A stretch of 64,000 bases of DNA from Endozoicomonas_A sp049275935 (lineage in GTDB: Bacteria > Pseudomonadota > Gammaproteobacteria > Pseudomonadales > Endozoicomonadaceae): assembly GCF_049275935.1 (NCBI RefSeq), contig NZ_CP184830.1:3472001-3536000 (forward strand), given 5' to 3'. Positions 18,144-26,509 of this stretch are shown here, piece after piece. The translations under genes were made by a program, and so were the position numbers. The notes under the pieces were generated by a model. It was not told where the DNA came from. It saw only the letters and a program-made list of their open reading frames with translations, and ran no database searches. Every line of letters begins with the position of its first letter. Position 1 is the first letter of the stretch.

Positions 18144-20087
18144 TCAAGGATTAAGGTCATTGTCTAAATTCACATCAAAAGGCTTGCGTTTTCGATGAAT
18201 TCTTTTGTGATTCGACAGGGCTTGGAGATTTTCACAGACCTTCCCGCACGGCCGCTGCTGACCATCCTCCCCGATCACTGTCACTTCACAGGCTTTTGGC
18301 CCGCTGTGGTCTCTTCTATAGTGATTCGTCAGGGTTCTGGCATTCTTGCAAACCTTTCCGCATGGTCGTTGCTGTCCATCCTCAACGACCACCGTTGCGT
18401 CACAGGTTTTTTGCCCGCTGTGGATTTTGCTTTTGTGATCCCACAGGGCATGGGCACTCTTACAAACCCTCCCACATGGTCGCTGCTGACCATCTTTCTC
18501 GACCACTGCCACATCACAGGTTTTTTGCCCGCTGTGAACTTTGCTTTTGTGAACCGAGAGGATTGAAGCATTCTTACAGACCGTCCCGCATGGCCTCTGC
18601 TGGCCATCCTTCCCGACTAATGCCTCGTCACAGGTTTGTTGCCCGGAATGGAAGATGCTCCTGTGAATCCCAATGGCTACGAGATTCTTGCAGGTCATAC
18701 CGCATGGCCGCGACTGGCCATCCTCACCAACCACGGTTGTGTTACAGGTTTGTATCCCGGTGTGCTCTTTTCTTCTGTGATAAAACAGAGCCTGAAAATT
18801 CTTGTAGATCTTCCCGCATGGTTGCTGCAGGCCATCCTCTGTGACCAGGGTCGCTCTACAGGTTTGTTCCCCGCCGTGGTTTTTGCTTTTGTGATTCCAA
18901 AGAGATTGAGCATTCTTGCAAACCATGGCACATACCCGCTTTCGGCCATCCTCCCTGACCACAGTAAAGTCACAGGTTTTTTGCCCGCTGTGGACGATTT
19001 TTTTGTGAGCGTAGAGGGCTTGAGCATTCTGGCAGGTCATCTTGCATGGCCGCCGTTGTCCGTTCTCCCCGGCCACGGTTAGCTCACAGGTTTTTTGCCC
19101 GGTATGGTAACTGCTTTTGTGAGATGAAAGTGCTCTTTCATTCTTGGCGACCTTCCCGCATTGCTGCAGTTGGCCATCCTTTCCGACTAATAACTCTCTG
19201 CAGATTGTTTGCTGCGGGGGATTAGTTGTATCGGCCAGAAGAGTAACCTTTGAGTTCAGGGCGATCCCGTCTAAGGCGACCCCGTCTAAGGCGACCCCGT
19301 CTAAGGCGACTCCGTCTGTAGAGTCGAAGCTATCAAATTGTGTATTAGTTTGATGGGGGGTTGAGCTTTGTTCGAGTGTTGCGCCTGTGTGGTCTGCCGA
19401 ACTTTCTCGACATTCCAGCGCTCCGCTATCGGATGAATCTGAAGATTTTCGGAATTGACAAACATCATTACAGGGATGGACGAAACAATTTAAACCCAAA
19501 GTATGTGAGTGTTGTTGAGGGGCTTCGTTACCGTCATCAAAGTCAGAATACAGTAGACTGGTGAAATAGCCTATAGGGTAGGTTGTGATTTGTGGGGCTT
19601 GTTGGATGGATGATTCTGAGGGCTGGGCCTGTGCTTGATTAGGTTCTGAGCCAGGCATCATAGTGTTGATCGCAAACGAGAGATCCACCTCTGTCAACAT
19701 AAATCTCGCTTGTTGTTCAAGAGGCATAAACAACGCTGAATCAGGGGACCGATTGCTTTTTAAAAGCCAACCAACAACGATAATCGTTTCTACAGATAGC
19801 CATGGATAAAGATTGGAGCTTAAAGAGGCGTCTTTGCCAGACAGGATCAGTTGAAGAGTAACCAGAAGGTTCGCGGCGTAAAGCCATTGCCATGAAATCG
19901 AGTCAATGAAGTTTATTTTTATTCTGTAATTGTCATTTCTGTGTCGTTTGTCATCCAATGGCAAATCAGACACTGTATGGTCGTTTGATCCGACAATAAA
20001 AGGCTCTGTCAACGGCTCGGCCTGACAGAAGACAGATAATGACAGTATCAGCAACAGCAGTGCTGCAAAGCATGAGAGTTTAATAAT
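18144..20087 (-). CDS. Secreted nine-finger C2H2-like protein with GVALD repeat
   Basis: About 647 residues from the ATT at 20087. An in-frame deletion removed most of the stretch after the signal peptide: FIVGSNDHTVSDLPLDDKRH. The hydrophobic segments and the Cys motif LNCFVHPCNDVCQF follow. Before the fingers lies a four- to five-fold pentapeptide repeat (DGVAL). Of the nine fingers, the last four are very alike (EDGQQRPCGKVCKNA types) and the first has Ala at the Cys/Phe site. Finger 8 has HYRRDH instead of HKRRDH. The C-terminus is HRKRKPFDVNLDNDLNP. Confidence 0.86.
   Translation of the reverse strand: MIKLSCFAALLLLILSLSVFCQAEPLTEPFIVGSNDHTVSDLPLDDKRHRNDNYRIKINFIDSISWQWLYAANLLVTLQLILSGKDASLSSNLYPWLSVETIIVVGWLLKSNRSPDSALFMPLEQQARFMLTEVDLSFAINTMMPGSEPNQAQAQPSESSIQQAPQITTYPIGYFTSLLYSDFDDGNEAPQQHSHTLGLNCFVHPCNDVCQFRKSSDSSDSGALECRESSADHTGATLEQSSTPHQTNTQFDSFDSTDGVALDGVALDGVALDGIALNSKVTLLADTTNPPQQTICRELLVGKDGQLQQCGKVAKNERALSSHKSSYHTGQKTCELTVAGENGQRRPCKMTCQNAQALYAHKKIVHSGQKTCDFTVVREDGRKRVCAMVCKNAQSLWNHKSKNHGGEQTCRATLVTEDGLQQPCGKIYKNFQALFYHRRKEHTGIQTCNTTVVGEDGQSRPCGMTCKNLVAIGIHRSIFHSGQQTCDEALVGKDGQQRPCGTVCKNASILSVHKSKVHSGQKTCDVAVVEKDGQQRPCGRVCKSAHALWDHKSKIHSGQKTCDATVVVEDGQQRPCGKVCKNARTLTNHYRRDHSGPKACEVTVIGEDGQQRPCGKVCENLQALSNHKRIHRKRKPFDVNLDNDLNP
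19262..19322 (-). repeat. 15-bp minisatellite encoding DGVAL units
   Basis: Four tandem copies of a 15-bp unit (on the plus strand GTCTAAGGCGACCCC and variants) keep the frame and encode DGVAL DGVAL DGVAL DGIAL. Related but fewer units occur at the same place in the copies at 28577, 35168, 37626 and 40170. Confidence 0.85.
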
Positions 20088-20126
20088 TCTATCCTTGCCT
20101 TCTGATTTACCAAGGGGAAGGATAGA
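20088..20126 (-). promoter_or_regulatory. Leader hairpin of the 18144-20087 gene
   Basis: A 9-bp perfect inverted repeat (TCTATCCTT/AAGGATAGA) followed directly by the ATT start. Confidence 0.55.
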
Positions 20127-20179
20127 CCAGGGAAGTAAGTGTGTTTTTGTGCCTTACTCATAAAAGAGCGGGTGTCAGT

Positions 20180-22087
20180 TCAAGGACTGAGGTCATCTTG
20201 CTGGCCCACATCAAGAGGCTTGCGTTTTCGATGTCTTCTTTTGTGCTCCGAGAGAGCATGAGCATTCTTGCAGATCTTACCGCATTGCTGCAGCTGACCA
20301 TCCTCTTTGAGTACTATTAAGTCACAGTTTTTTTTCCCGGTGTGGATTCTTCCTTTGTGATCCATTATGGCTTTGGCATTTTTGAAGGCCTTCCCACACG
20401 GCCGCGACCGACCATCCTTTCCCATTACTGGCATGTCGCAGATTTGTCGCCCGGTGTGGAATATTCTTTTGTGTTCCCGGAGGGCTCTGGCGTTGTTGCA
20501 GACCTTCTCGCATGCCCACTGCTGACCATCCCCTCCAGCCACGGTCACGTTACAGGTTTTCCGCTCGCAGTGGTTGCTGCTTTTGTGCTCCGAGAGGGCA
20601 TGAGAATTCTTGCAGATTTTTCCGCATGCTCGCTGCTGGCCATTCTCAGCAACCACTATCACGTCACAGTTTTTTTGCCCGGTGTGGAAGTAGTTTTTGT
20701 GAGATGACAGTGATCGATAACTCTTGCATACTTTTCCGCACGGCTGCGGCTGGCCATCATCCCCGATCACGGTTATGCCGCAGGTTTGTTGTGTGCAGTG
20801 ATCTTTTGATTTGTGGTGCATCAGGGCAGCATTATTGATGCATACCTTTGCGCATGGCCGCTCTTGGCCATCCTCACAGATAACGTTTACGTAACAGGTT
20901 TTTTGCCCGGTGTGGTATCTGCTTCTATGAACCGTCAGAGATCGAATACTCTCACAGATTTTTCCACATGGTCGCTGTTGGCCATCTTCCCCGATTATGT
21001 TTACGACACAGGTCTGTTGCCCACTGTGGACAACGCTTTTGTGATACCACAGAGTTTTGGCATTCTGGTAGGACGCTCCGCATAGCTGCGGCTCGTTATC
21101 CTCCCCAGTCACTATTGCGTCACAGGCTTTTTGCCCGGTGTGGTATCCGCTTATGTGAGACAAAAGAATTTTTTTATTCTTGTAAACCTTCCCGCATTGT
21201 CGGAGCTGGCCATCCTTCCCGAACATTATCACATTACAAGTTGCCTGCTGGGCAGGGCCGGTGGCATTACTGGCCAGTTGGGGGCATGAGCTTTGTCCGG
21301 ATGTTACTTCTGCGTAGCCTGTTGAACTTTCTTCACAAACCAACCCTGCGCTACTGGATGGATCTAAACATTGTCGGAATCGACAAACACCATTACAGGG
21401 AGAGATATAACAATTTAAACCCAAAGTATGCAGTTGTCCTTCAGGGTCTTCGTTACCTTCGTCAGAATCTGAATACAGGAGGCTGGTGTGATAGCCTCTA
21501 ATGTGAGTGGTGGCTTGCAGGGCACGCTGGCCAGATGGTTCTGATGGCTGATATTGAGGTTGATCCTGCTCAGAACCAGGCATCATAGTGTTGATTACAA
21601 ACGGGCGATTTTGACTCGCCTCTTGTTGTTCAATCGGGTTAAACAGAGGTAAATAGCGATTCCAATAATTTTTTAGAAGCCAACCGGCAGTGGTAACCGC
21701 TTCCAAAGGTATCCATGAATAGCGGTTTGAGCGAAGAGGGGCGTCTCTGGTGGCTAGAGCCAGTTCGTTAGCAATCAGCAGATTCGCAGTGTAAAGGCAT
21801 TCCCACGAAATTAACTCAGTGAGAGGCATTTTTTCTCCGTAAATATAAAAACTCTGTCGTTTTTTATCCGTTGGCAATTCGTGTTCTGCGTGGCCATTTG
21901 TGTCGGCAATCTCTGAGGATTTTTTTGGCAATGTGTAGCGGTCACCATTTATAGAAAAATTCCCGTTTGAAGAGCCTGTATTTTGTTCAGGCTCGACAAT
22001 AAAATGACTTGTACATGCTTCGGCCTGATAAACGACAGGTAATAAAAGCGTCAGAAGAAGTGCCGCAAAGACTGAGTGTTTAATAAT
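20180..22087 (-). CDS. Secreted nine-finger C2H2-like protein (key non-canonical start case)
   Basis: About 635 residues from the ATT at 22087. The first canonical start codon is TTG at 21931, 52 codons in. Everything before it is open and encodes the family signal peptide (IKHSVFAALLLTLLLPVVYQA) and TSHFIVEPEQN, so a standard start would give a protein without a signal. Both hydrophobic segments (first: LISWECLYTANLLIANELAL), FNPIEQQ and LNCYISPCNGVCRF follow. Nine fingers end in HRKRKPLDVGQQDDLSP. Finger 1 has the variant HISGYH, and finger 2 has Tyr (ASY) at the Cys/Phe site. Confidence 0.87.
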   Translation of the reverse strand: MIKHSVFAALLLTLLLPVVYQAEACTSHFIVEPEQNTGSSNGNFSINGDRYTLPKKSSEIADTNGHAEHELPTDKKRQSFYIYGEKMPLTELISWECLYTANLLIANELALATRDAPLRSNRYSWIPLEAVTTAGWLLKNYWNRYLPLFNPIEQQEASQNRPFVINTMMPGSEQDQPQYQPSEPSGQRALQATTHIRGYHTSLLYSDSDEGNEDPEGQLHTLGLNCYISPCNGVCRFRQCLDPSSSAGLVCEESSTGYAEVTSGQSSCPQLASNATGPAQQATCNVIMFGKDGQLRQCGKVYKNKKILLSHISGYHTGQKACDAIVTGEDNEPQLCGASYQNAKTLWYHKSVVHSGQQTCVVNIIGEDGQQRPCGKICESIRSLTVHRSRYHTGQKTCYVNVICEDGQERPCAKVCINNAALMHHKSKDHCTQQTCGITVIGDDGQPQPCGKVCKSYRSLSSHKNYFHTGQKNCDVIVVAENGQQRACGKICKNSHALSEHKSSNHCERKTCNVTVAGGDGQQWACEKVCNNARALREHKRIFHTGRQICDMPVMGKDGRSRPCGKAFKNAKAIMDHKGRIHTGKKNCDLIVLKEDGQLQQCGKICKNAHALSEHKRRHRKRKPLDVGQQDDLSP

Positions 22088-22126
22088 TCTATCCTTGCCT
22101 TCTGGATTACAGAGAGAAAGGATAGA
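22088..22126 (-). promoter_or_regulatory. Leader hairpin of the 20180-22087 gene
   Basis: A 9-bp perfect inverted repeat (TCTATCCTT/AAGGATAGA). It precedes the gene that has no ATG, GTG or TTG for its first 52 codons. Confidence 0.55.
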
Positions 22127-22178
22127 TCAAGAAAATAAGTGTGTTTTTGTGTCTTACTCATAAAGGCCGGGTGTCAGT

Positions 22179-24101
22179 TCAGGGAGTGAGGTCATCGCCC
22201 TGGTCCGAATCAACAGACTTTCGTTTTCGATGTCTTCTCTTGTGATTCGACAGGTCTTGATTACTCTTGCAGACCCTCCTGCATGGTCTCTGCTGACTAT
22301 CCTCTGCGACCACTGTCATATCACAGATTTGTTGTCCTGAGTGGACTTTTTTTTTGTGATACCTCAGGGCTAGAGCATTCATACAGACCGTCCCGCATGG
22401 CCGCTGCTGACCATTCTTGCCGACTATTACCACGTCACAGGTTTGTTGCCCAGTGTGGACACTGCTTTTGTGATGCGAAAGGGCTTGAGCATTTTTGTAG
22501 ACCTTCCTGCATGGCCGCTGTTGGCCATCCCCACCAACCACGGTCACATCACAGGTTTGTTGCCCGGTGTGGTATGTATATTTATGAACTGAAAGAGACT
22601 GAGCATTATTTAAGACTTTCCCGCACTCTCGCGCGTGGCCGCCTTTCCCGACCACGGTTACATGACAGGTTTGTTGCACGGTGTGGAAGGATCTCTTGTG
22701 ATACGACAAGGCTTGAGCATTCCTGCAAACCTTTCCGCATGGACGTAGTTTGCCATTTTCCCCGACCACGTTCACGTTACAGGATTGTCGCCCTGAGTGG
22801 AAGTTGCTTTTGTGACATGACAGGGATAGGGCATTCTTGTAAACCTTCCCGCATGACTGCGGTTGGCCATCTTCGCCGATCACGGTTACGTTACAGGTTT
22901 CTTGAGCAGCGTGCTTTCGTGATTTGTGCTGTTTCAGGGCAAAATAACCTATGCAGATCGTCCCACATGGTCGCCGCTGGCCATCCTCATCAACCACGAC
23001 TACGTCACAAGGCTTTTGCCTGGAGTGGTATTTGTATTTATGATATGTAAGGCTTCTAGTGTTTTTGTAGACCCTCCCGCATAGCCGCTCCTGATAGTCC
23101 TCCCCGACTACCGTTGCGTCACAGGTTTTTTGTCCAGTGTGATATGTGCTTTTATGAACCGACAGGACTTTTGCATTCTTGAAGGCCCTTCCGCATTGTT
23201 GCAGCAGGCCATCCTTCCCTAACACTATCACGTTGCAAGTAATTTGCCCGGCGGGGCTGGTGCTATCGGCTGCCACTTCTGCTATTGAGTTGAGGATGAC
23301 CCCGTCTGAGGCAACCCCGTTTACGCTATTAGACGGATCGGAAGATTGTCGAAATCGACAAACACCGTTACAGGGATAGATAAAACAATTTAAACCCAAA
23401 GTATGCAGGTACTGTTCAGGGTCTTCATTACCGCCGCCAGAGTCAGAATACAGGTGGCTGGTGTAATAGCCTTTAAAGTGAGTATTGACTTGCGGGGGAT
23501 GCTGCGCTGATGATTGTGATGACTGATATTGTGGTCGGTCCTGTTCAGAGCCAGCCATCATAGTGGTGATGGCAAACGGGTGATGTTGACTCGCCTCTTG
23601 TTGTTCAATTGGGTTGAACAGCAGTGAGTCGGGGTTCCAATAGTTTTTTAAAAGCCAGCCAAGAGTGATAATCACTTCCAGAGGCAGCAATGAATAAGGG
23701 GTTGGGGATTGAGAGGTGTCTTTGGTGGTCAGGATCAAATTATAAGTAACCAGCAGATTCGTAGCGTATAGCCAATGCCAGGAAATCGACTTAATGAGGG
23801 GCTTTTTTACCCCGTAGTTGTAAGTCTTACGTCGTATCTTGTCAGGTGATGAATAGGGTTCCGTGTGGCCGTTTGTGTCGGCAATGTCAGGCGGTTTATC
23901 TGACAAGGTTTGTTGGTCGAGCTTTATAAAAAAATTATGGTTTGAACAGTCTGCATTCTGTTCAGGCTTGATAACAAAGCATATTGTCAAGGGTTCAGCC
24001 TGACAGGCGACAGACAAAGACAGTAACAGCAGTGCTGGAAAGAGTGAGTGTTTAATAATTATATCTCTGCCTTCTGGTTTAAAGAGGAAATGATAGATCA
24101 A
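22179..24101 (-). CDS. Secreted nine-finger C2H2-like protein
   Basis: 640 residues from TTG at 24101, or 626 from the ATT at 24059 used by alignment with the family. A small indel in the leader puts the TTG in frame here and adds MIYHFLFKPEGRD to the n-region, so both starts are possible. The signal peptide ends SVACQA, then FFIKLDQQTLSDKPPDIADT, hydrophobic segments (SISWHWLYATNLLVTYNLIL), FNPIEQQ and LNCFIYPCNGVCRF. The linker has GVASDGVILNS. Nine fingers; the site after CGK varies more than usual (RAF, RVY, KVY, KVL, RKVY). The C-terminus is HRKRKSVDSDQGDDLTP. Confidence 0.87.
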   Translation of the reverse strand: MIYHFLFKPEGRDIIIKHSLFPALLLLSLSVACQAEPLTICFVIKPEQNADCSNHNFFIKLDQQTLSDKPPDIADTNGHTEPYSSPDKIRRKTYNYGVKKPLIKSISWHWLYATNLLVTYNLILTTKDTSQSPTPYSLLPLEVIITLGWLLKNYWNPDSLLFNPIEQQEASQHHPFAITTMMAGSEQDRPQYQSSQSSAQHPPQVNTHFKGYYTSHLYSDSGGGNEDPEQYLHTLGLNCFIYPCNGVCRFRQSSDPSNSVNGVASDGVILNSIAEVAADSTSPAGQITCNVIVLGKDGLLQQCGRAFKNAKVLSVHKSTYHTGQKTCDATVVGEDYQERLCGRVYKNTRSLTYHKYKYHSRQKPCDVVVVDEDGQRRPCGTICIGYFALKQHKSRKHAAQETCNVTVIGEDGQPQSCGKVYKNALSLSCHKSNFHSGRQSCNVNVVGENGKLRPCGKVCRNAQALSYHKRSFHTVQQTCHVTVVGKGGHARECGKVLNNAQSLSVHKYTYHTGQQTCDVTVVGGDGQQRPCRKVYKNAQALSHHKSSVHTGQQTCDVVIVGKNGQQRPCGTVCMNALALRYHKKKVHSGQQICDMTVVAEDSQQRPCRRVCKSNQDLSNHKRRHRKRKSVDSDQGDDLTP

Positions 24102-24194
24102 GAAAATTTTTCTGGAGAGTTATGTATTCCCACGCAGAGCGAAGGTGCGGGTTTTTGGAGTTTTGCGACACTCCCTTAAAGTGCGGGTATCAGC
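24102..24194. other. Atypical spacer
   Basis: This spacer does not follow the usual conserved leader. It contains TATTCCCACGCAGAGCG, which resembles half of a GTTCCCACGC-type palindromic repeat known from various gammaproteobacteria, and TTTTGCGAC, also seen in the 58.3 kb spacer. No gene is visible. Confidence 0.35.
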
Positions 24195-26417
24195 TCAAGG
24201 AGTGAGGTTATTGAGCTGGTTCACATAAACAGGCTTGCGTTTTCGATGTCTTTTTTTGTGCTCCGAGAGGGCATGAGCATTCTCGCAGACCTTCCTGCAT
24301 TGCCACAGCAGACCGTCGTCCCCGACCAGGGTTATGCCACAGGTTTGTTGCCTAGTGTGGACGCTGCTTTTATGAGCCGACAGATATTGATCGTTTCTGA
24401 AGGCCTTTCCACACGGCTGCTGCAGGCCATTCTTTCCAACCACTGTCATAGTGCAGGTTTGTGGCTCACTGTGGTCTCTTCTTTTGTGATTCGACAAGGC
24501 TTTAGCATTCTGGCAGACCTTTCCGCATGGCTGTGGTTGGCTATCCGCACCAATTATTGATAGGTCGCAGGTTAGTCGCCCTCTGTGGATGCTGCTTTTA
24601 TGACACGATAGAGATTGAGCACTCCTAAAAACCTTCCCGCATGGCCGCTGCTGGCCATCCTCCCTGATCACGGTTACTTCACAGGTTTGTTGCCCGGTGT
24701 GGTGATTGTTTTTGTGATTCGACAAGGCTTTAGCATTCTTGCAGATCGTTCCGCACGGCCGCAGCTGGCCATCCTCCTCGATAACGGTCATATCACAGGT
24801 TTGTTGACCGGTGTGGAAATTACTTTTGTGATTCAACAAGGCTTTAGCATTCCGGCAGACCGTTCCGCATGGCCGTGGTTGGCTATCCGCACCGATTACT
24901 GATAGGTCACAGGTTTGTTGCCTGGTGTGGATGCTGCTTTTATGAGCAGACAGAGATTGAGCACTCCCTAAAACCTTCCCGCACGGCCGCAGCTGGCCAT
25001 CCTTGCCGACCACGGTTATTTCACAGGTTTTTTGCCCGGTGTGGTAATTGTTTTTGTGATTCGACAAAGCTTTAGCACTCTGACATACCGTTCCGCATGG
25101 CCGCAGCTGGCCATCCTCCCCGACAACGATCGCATCACAGGTTTGTTGCTTGCTGTGGAAATTTCTTTTGTGATTAGACAAGGCTTTAGGATTCTGGCAG
25201 ACCCTTCCGCATGGCTGTGTCTGGCCATTCTCCCTGACAACGGGCTCATAACAGGTTTTTTGCCCGTAGTGAGTGCTGATTTTATGAATTGACAGATCGA
25301 CAGCATTCTTGAAGACCTTCCCGCACGGCCGTTTCTGGCCATCTTCCCCGATTACGATCAAGTTGCAGGTTTTTTGCCCGCTATGGTATCTGTGTTTGTG
25401 ACTCGACAGGGCTTGAGTATTTTTGCAGACCTTCCCACAGGGTCTTGGCCGGCCATCCTCTCCGACTGATGTCAGGACACAGGCTTTTTGCCCGGTATGG
25501 TATCTGCTTCTGTGAAACAACAGATATTTTTTATTCTTGAATACTTTCTTGCATTGCCGCACCTGACCATCATCTCCGACCTGGATCACGCTACAAGTTG
25601 CCTGTCCGGCAGGGAGCCTTGACTCGGCTGCCCCTGCAATCATAGAGTTTGACGCGACACCGTCTACAGACGTACAACCAAAGCAGTGTGTATCAGCGAA
25701 ATGGGGGTATGAGTCTGATACAGGGGGTGATCCAGTGTTGTCTGTCGAACTTTTTTCACAAACCAGCGCTCCGCTATTGGATGGGTCGTAAGATTGTCGA
25801 AATCGACAAACACCGTTGCATGGATAGATAAAACAATTTAAACCCAAAGTATGCAGGTATTGTCCAGGGTCTTCATTACCGCTGCCAGAGTCTGAATACA
25901 GAAGGCTGGTGTAATAGCCTGTAATATAACTAGCCGCATGTGGGGTATGCTGACCCGATGATTGTGATGGCTGAAATTGTGGTTGGTCCTGTTCAGAGCC
26001 AGGCATCAGAGTGGTGATGGCAAACGGGTGATTAGGACTCGCCTCTTGTTGTTTGATGGGATAAAACAACTGTGAGCCCGGGTTCCAATAATTTTTTAAA
26101 AGCCAGCCGACAGTGATAACTGCTTCCAGAGGTAGCCAGGAAATCGACTCAATCAGGGTCGTTTTCATCTCGTTATTGTAAAGTTTGTGTCGTTTTTCAT
26201 CAGGCGGTGAATCGGGTTCTGTATAACCGTTTGTGTTGGCAATATCAGACGGGCTGTCTGACAAAGTTCTTCGGTCAAGCTTTATAAAAAAATACTGGTT
26301 TGAAGAATCTGCACTTTGTTCAGGCTCGATAACAAAGCATTTTGTCAAGGGGTTAGCCTGACAGGTGACAGACAACGACAGTAACAGCAGTACAGCAAAG
26401 AGTGAGTGTTTAATAAT
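24195..26417 (-). CDS. Secreted twelve-finger C2H2-like protein with a duplicated three-finger block
   Basis: About 740 residues from the ATT at 26417. The first hydrophobic segment is missing: ESISW is joined straight to LPLEAVITVGWLLKNYW, as if recombination had occurred between the ISW and YSW codons. The Cys motif LNCFIYPCNGVCRF and a CPHL-type remnant (YPHFADTHCFGC) follow. Of the twelve fingers, 5-6-7 and 8-9-10 are the same trio repeated, each ending in the unusual GADSQP finger. Finger 12 has QCRK. The tail is HRKRKPVYVNQLNNLTP. With only one hydrophobic segment besides the signal, a two-pass topology is not general to the family. Confidence 0.87.
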   Translation of the reverse strand: MIKHSLFAVLLLLSLSVTCQANPLTKCFVIEPEQSADSSNQYFFIKLDRRTLSDSPSDIANTNGYTEPDSPPDEKRHKLYNNEMKTTLIESISWLPLEAVITVGWLLKNYWNPGSQLFYPIKQQEASPNHPFAITTLMPGSEQDQPQFQPSQSSGQHTPHAASYITGYYTSLLYSDSGSGNEDPGQYLHTLGLNCFIYPCNGVCRFRQSYDPSNSGALVCEKSSTDNTGSPPVSDSYPHFADTHCFGCTSVDGVASNSMIAGAAESRLPAGQATCSVIQVGDDGQVRQCKKVFKNKKYLLFHRSRYHTGQKACVLTSVGEDGRPRPCGKVCKNTQALSSHKHRYHSGQKTCNLIVIGEDGQKRPCGKVFKNAVDLSIHKISTHYGQKTCYEPVVRENGQTQPCGRVCQNPKALSNHKRNFHSKQQTCDAIVVGEDGQLRPCGTVCQSAKALSNHKNNYHTGQKTCEITVVGKDGQLRPCGKVLGSAQSLSAHKSSIHTRQQTCDLSVIGADSQPRPCGTVCRNAKALLNHKSNFHTGQQTCDMTVIEEDGQLRPCGTICKNAKALSNHKNNHHTGQQTCEVTVIREDGQQRPCGKVFRSAQSLSCHKSSIHRGRLTCDLSIIGADSQPQPCGKVCQNAKALSNHKRRDHSEPQTCTMTVVGKNGLQQPCGKAFRNDQYLSAHKSSVHTRQQTCGITLVGDDGLLWQCRKVCENAHALSEHKKRHRKRKPVYVNQLNNLTP
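24470..25145 (-). repeat. Tandem duplication of a three-finger (342-bp) block
   Basis: Within the gene, the block of fingers GTVCQSAKALSNHK, GKVLGSAQSLSAHK and GADSQPRPCGTVC recurs immediately as GTICKNAKALSNHK, GKVFRSAQSLSCHK and GADSQPQPCGKVC. The order and the odd GADSQ sequence exclude independent origin. Confidence 0.8.
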
Positions 26418-26456
26418 TCTATCCCTGTCTTCTGGCTTACAGAGAGGAAGGATAGA
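26418..26456 (-). promoter_or_regulatory. Leader inverted repeat of the 24195-26417 gene
   Basis: The arms pair over 7 bp (TCTATCC/GGATAGA) directly before the ATT start; the purine tract reads AGGGATAGA. Confidence 0.45.
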
Positions 26457-26509
26457 TCAAGAAAATAAGAGTGTTTTTGTGTCTTTCGTATGAAAGGGCG
26501 GGAGTCAGA

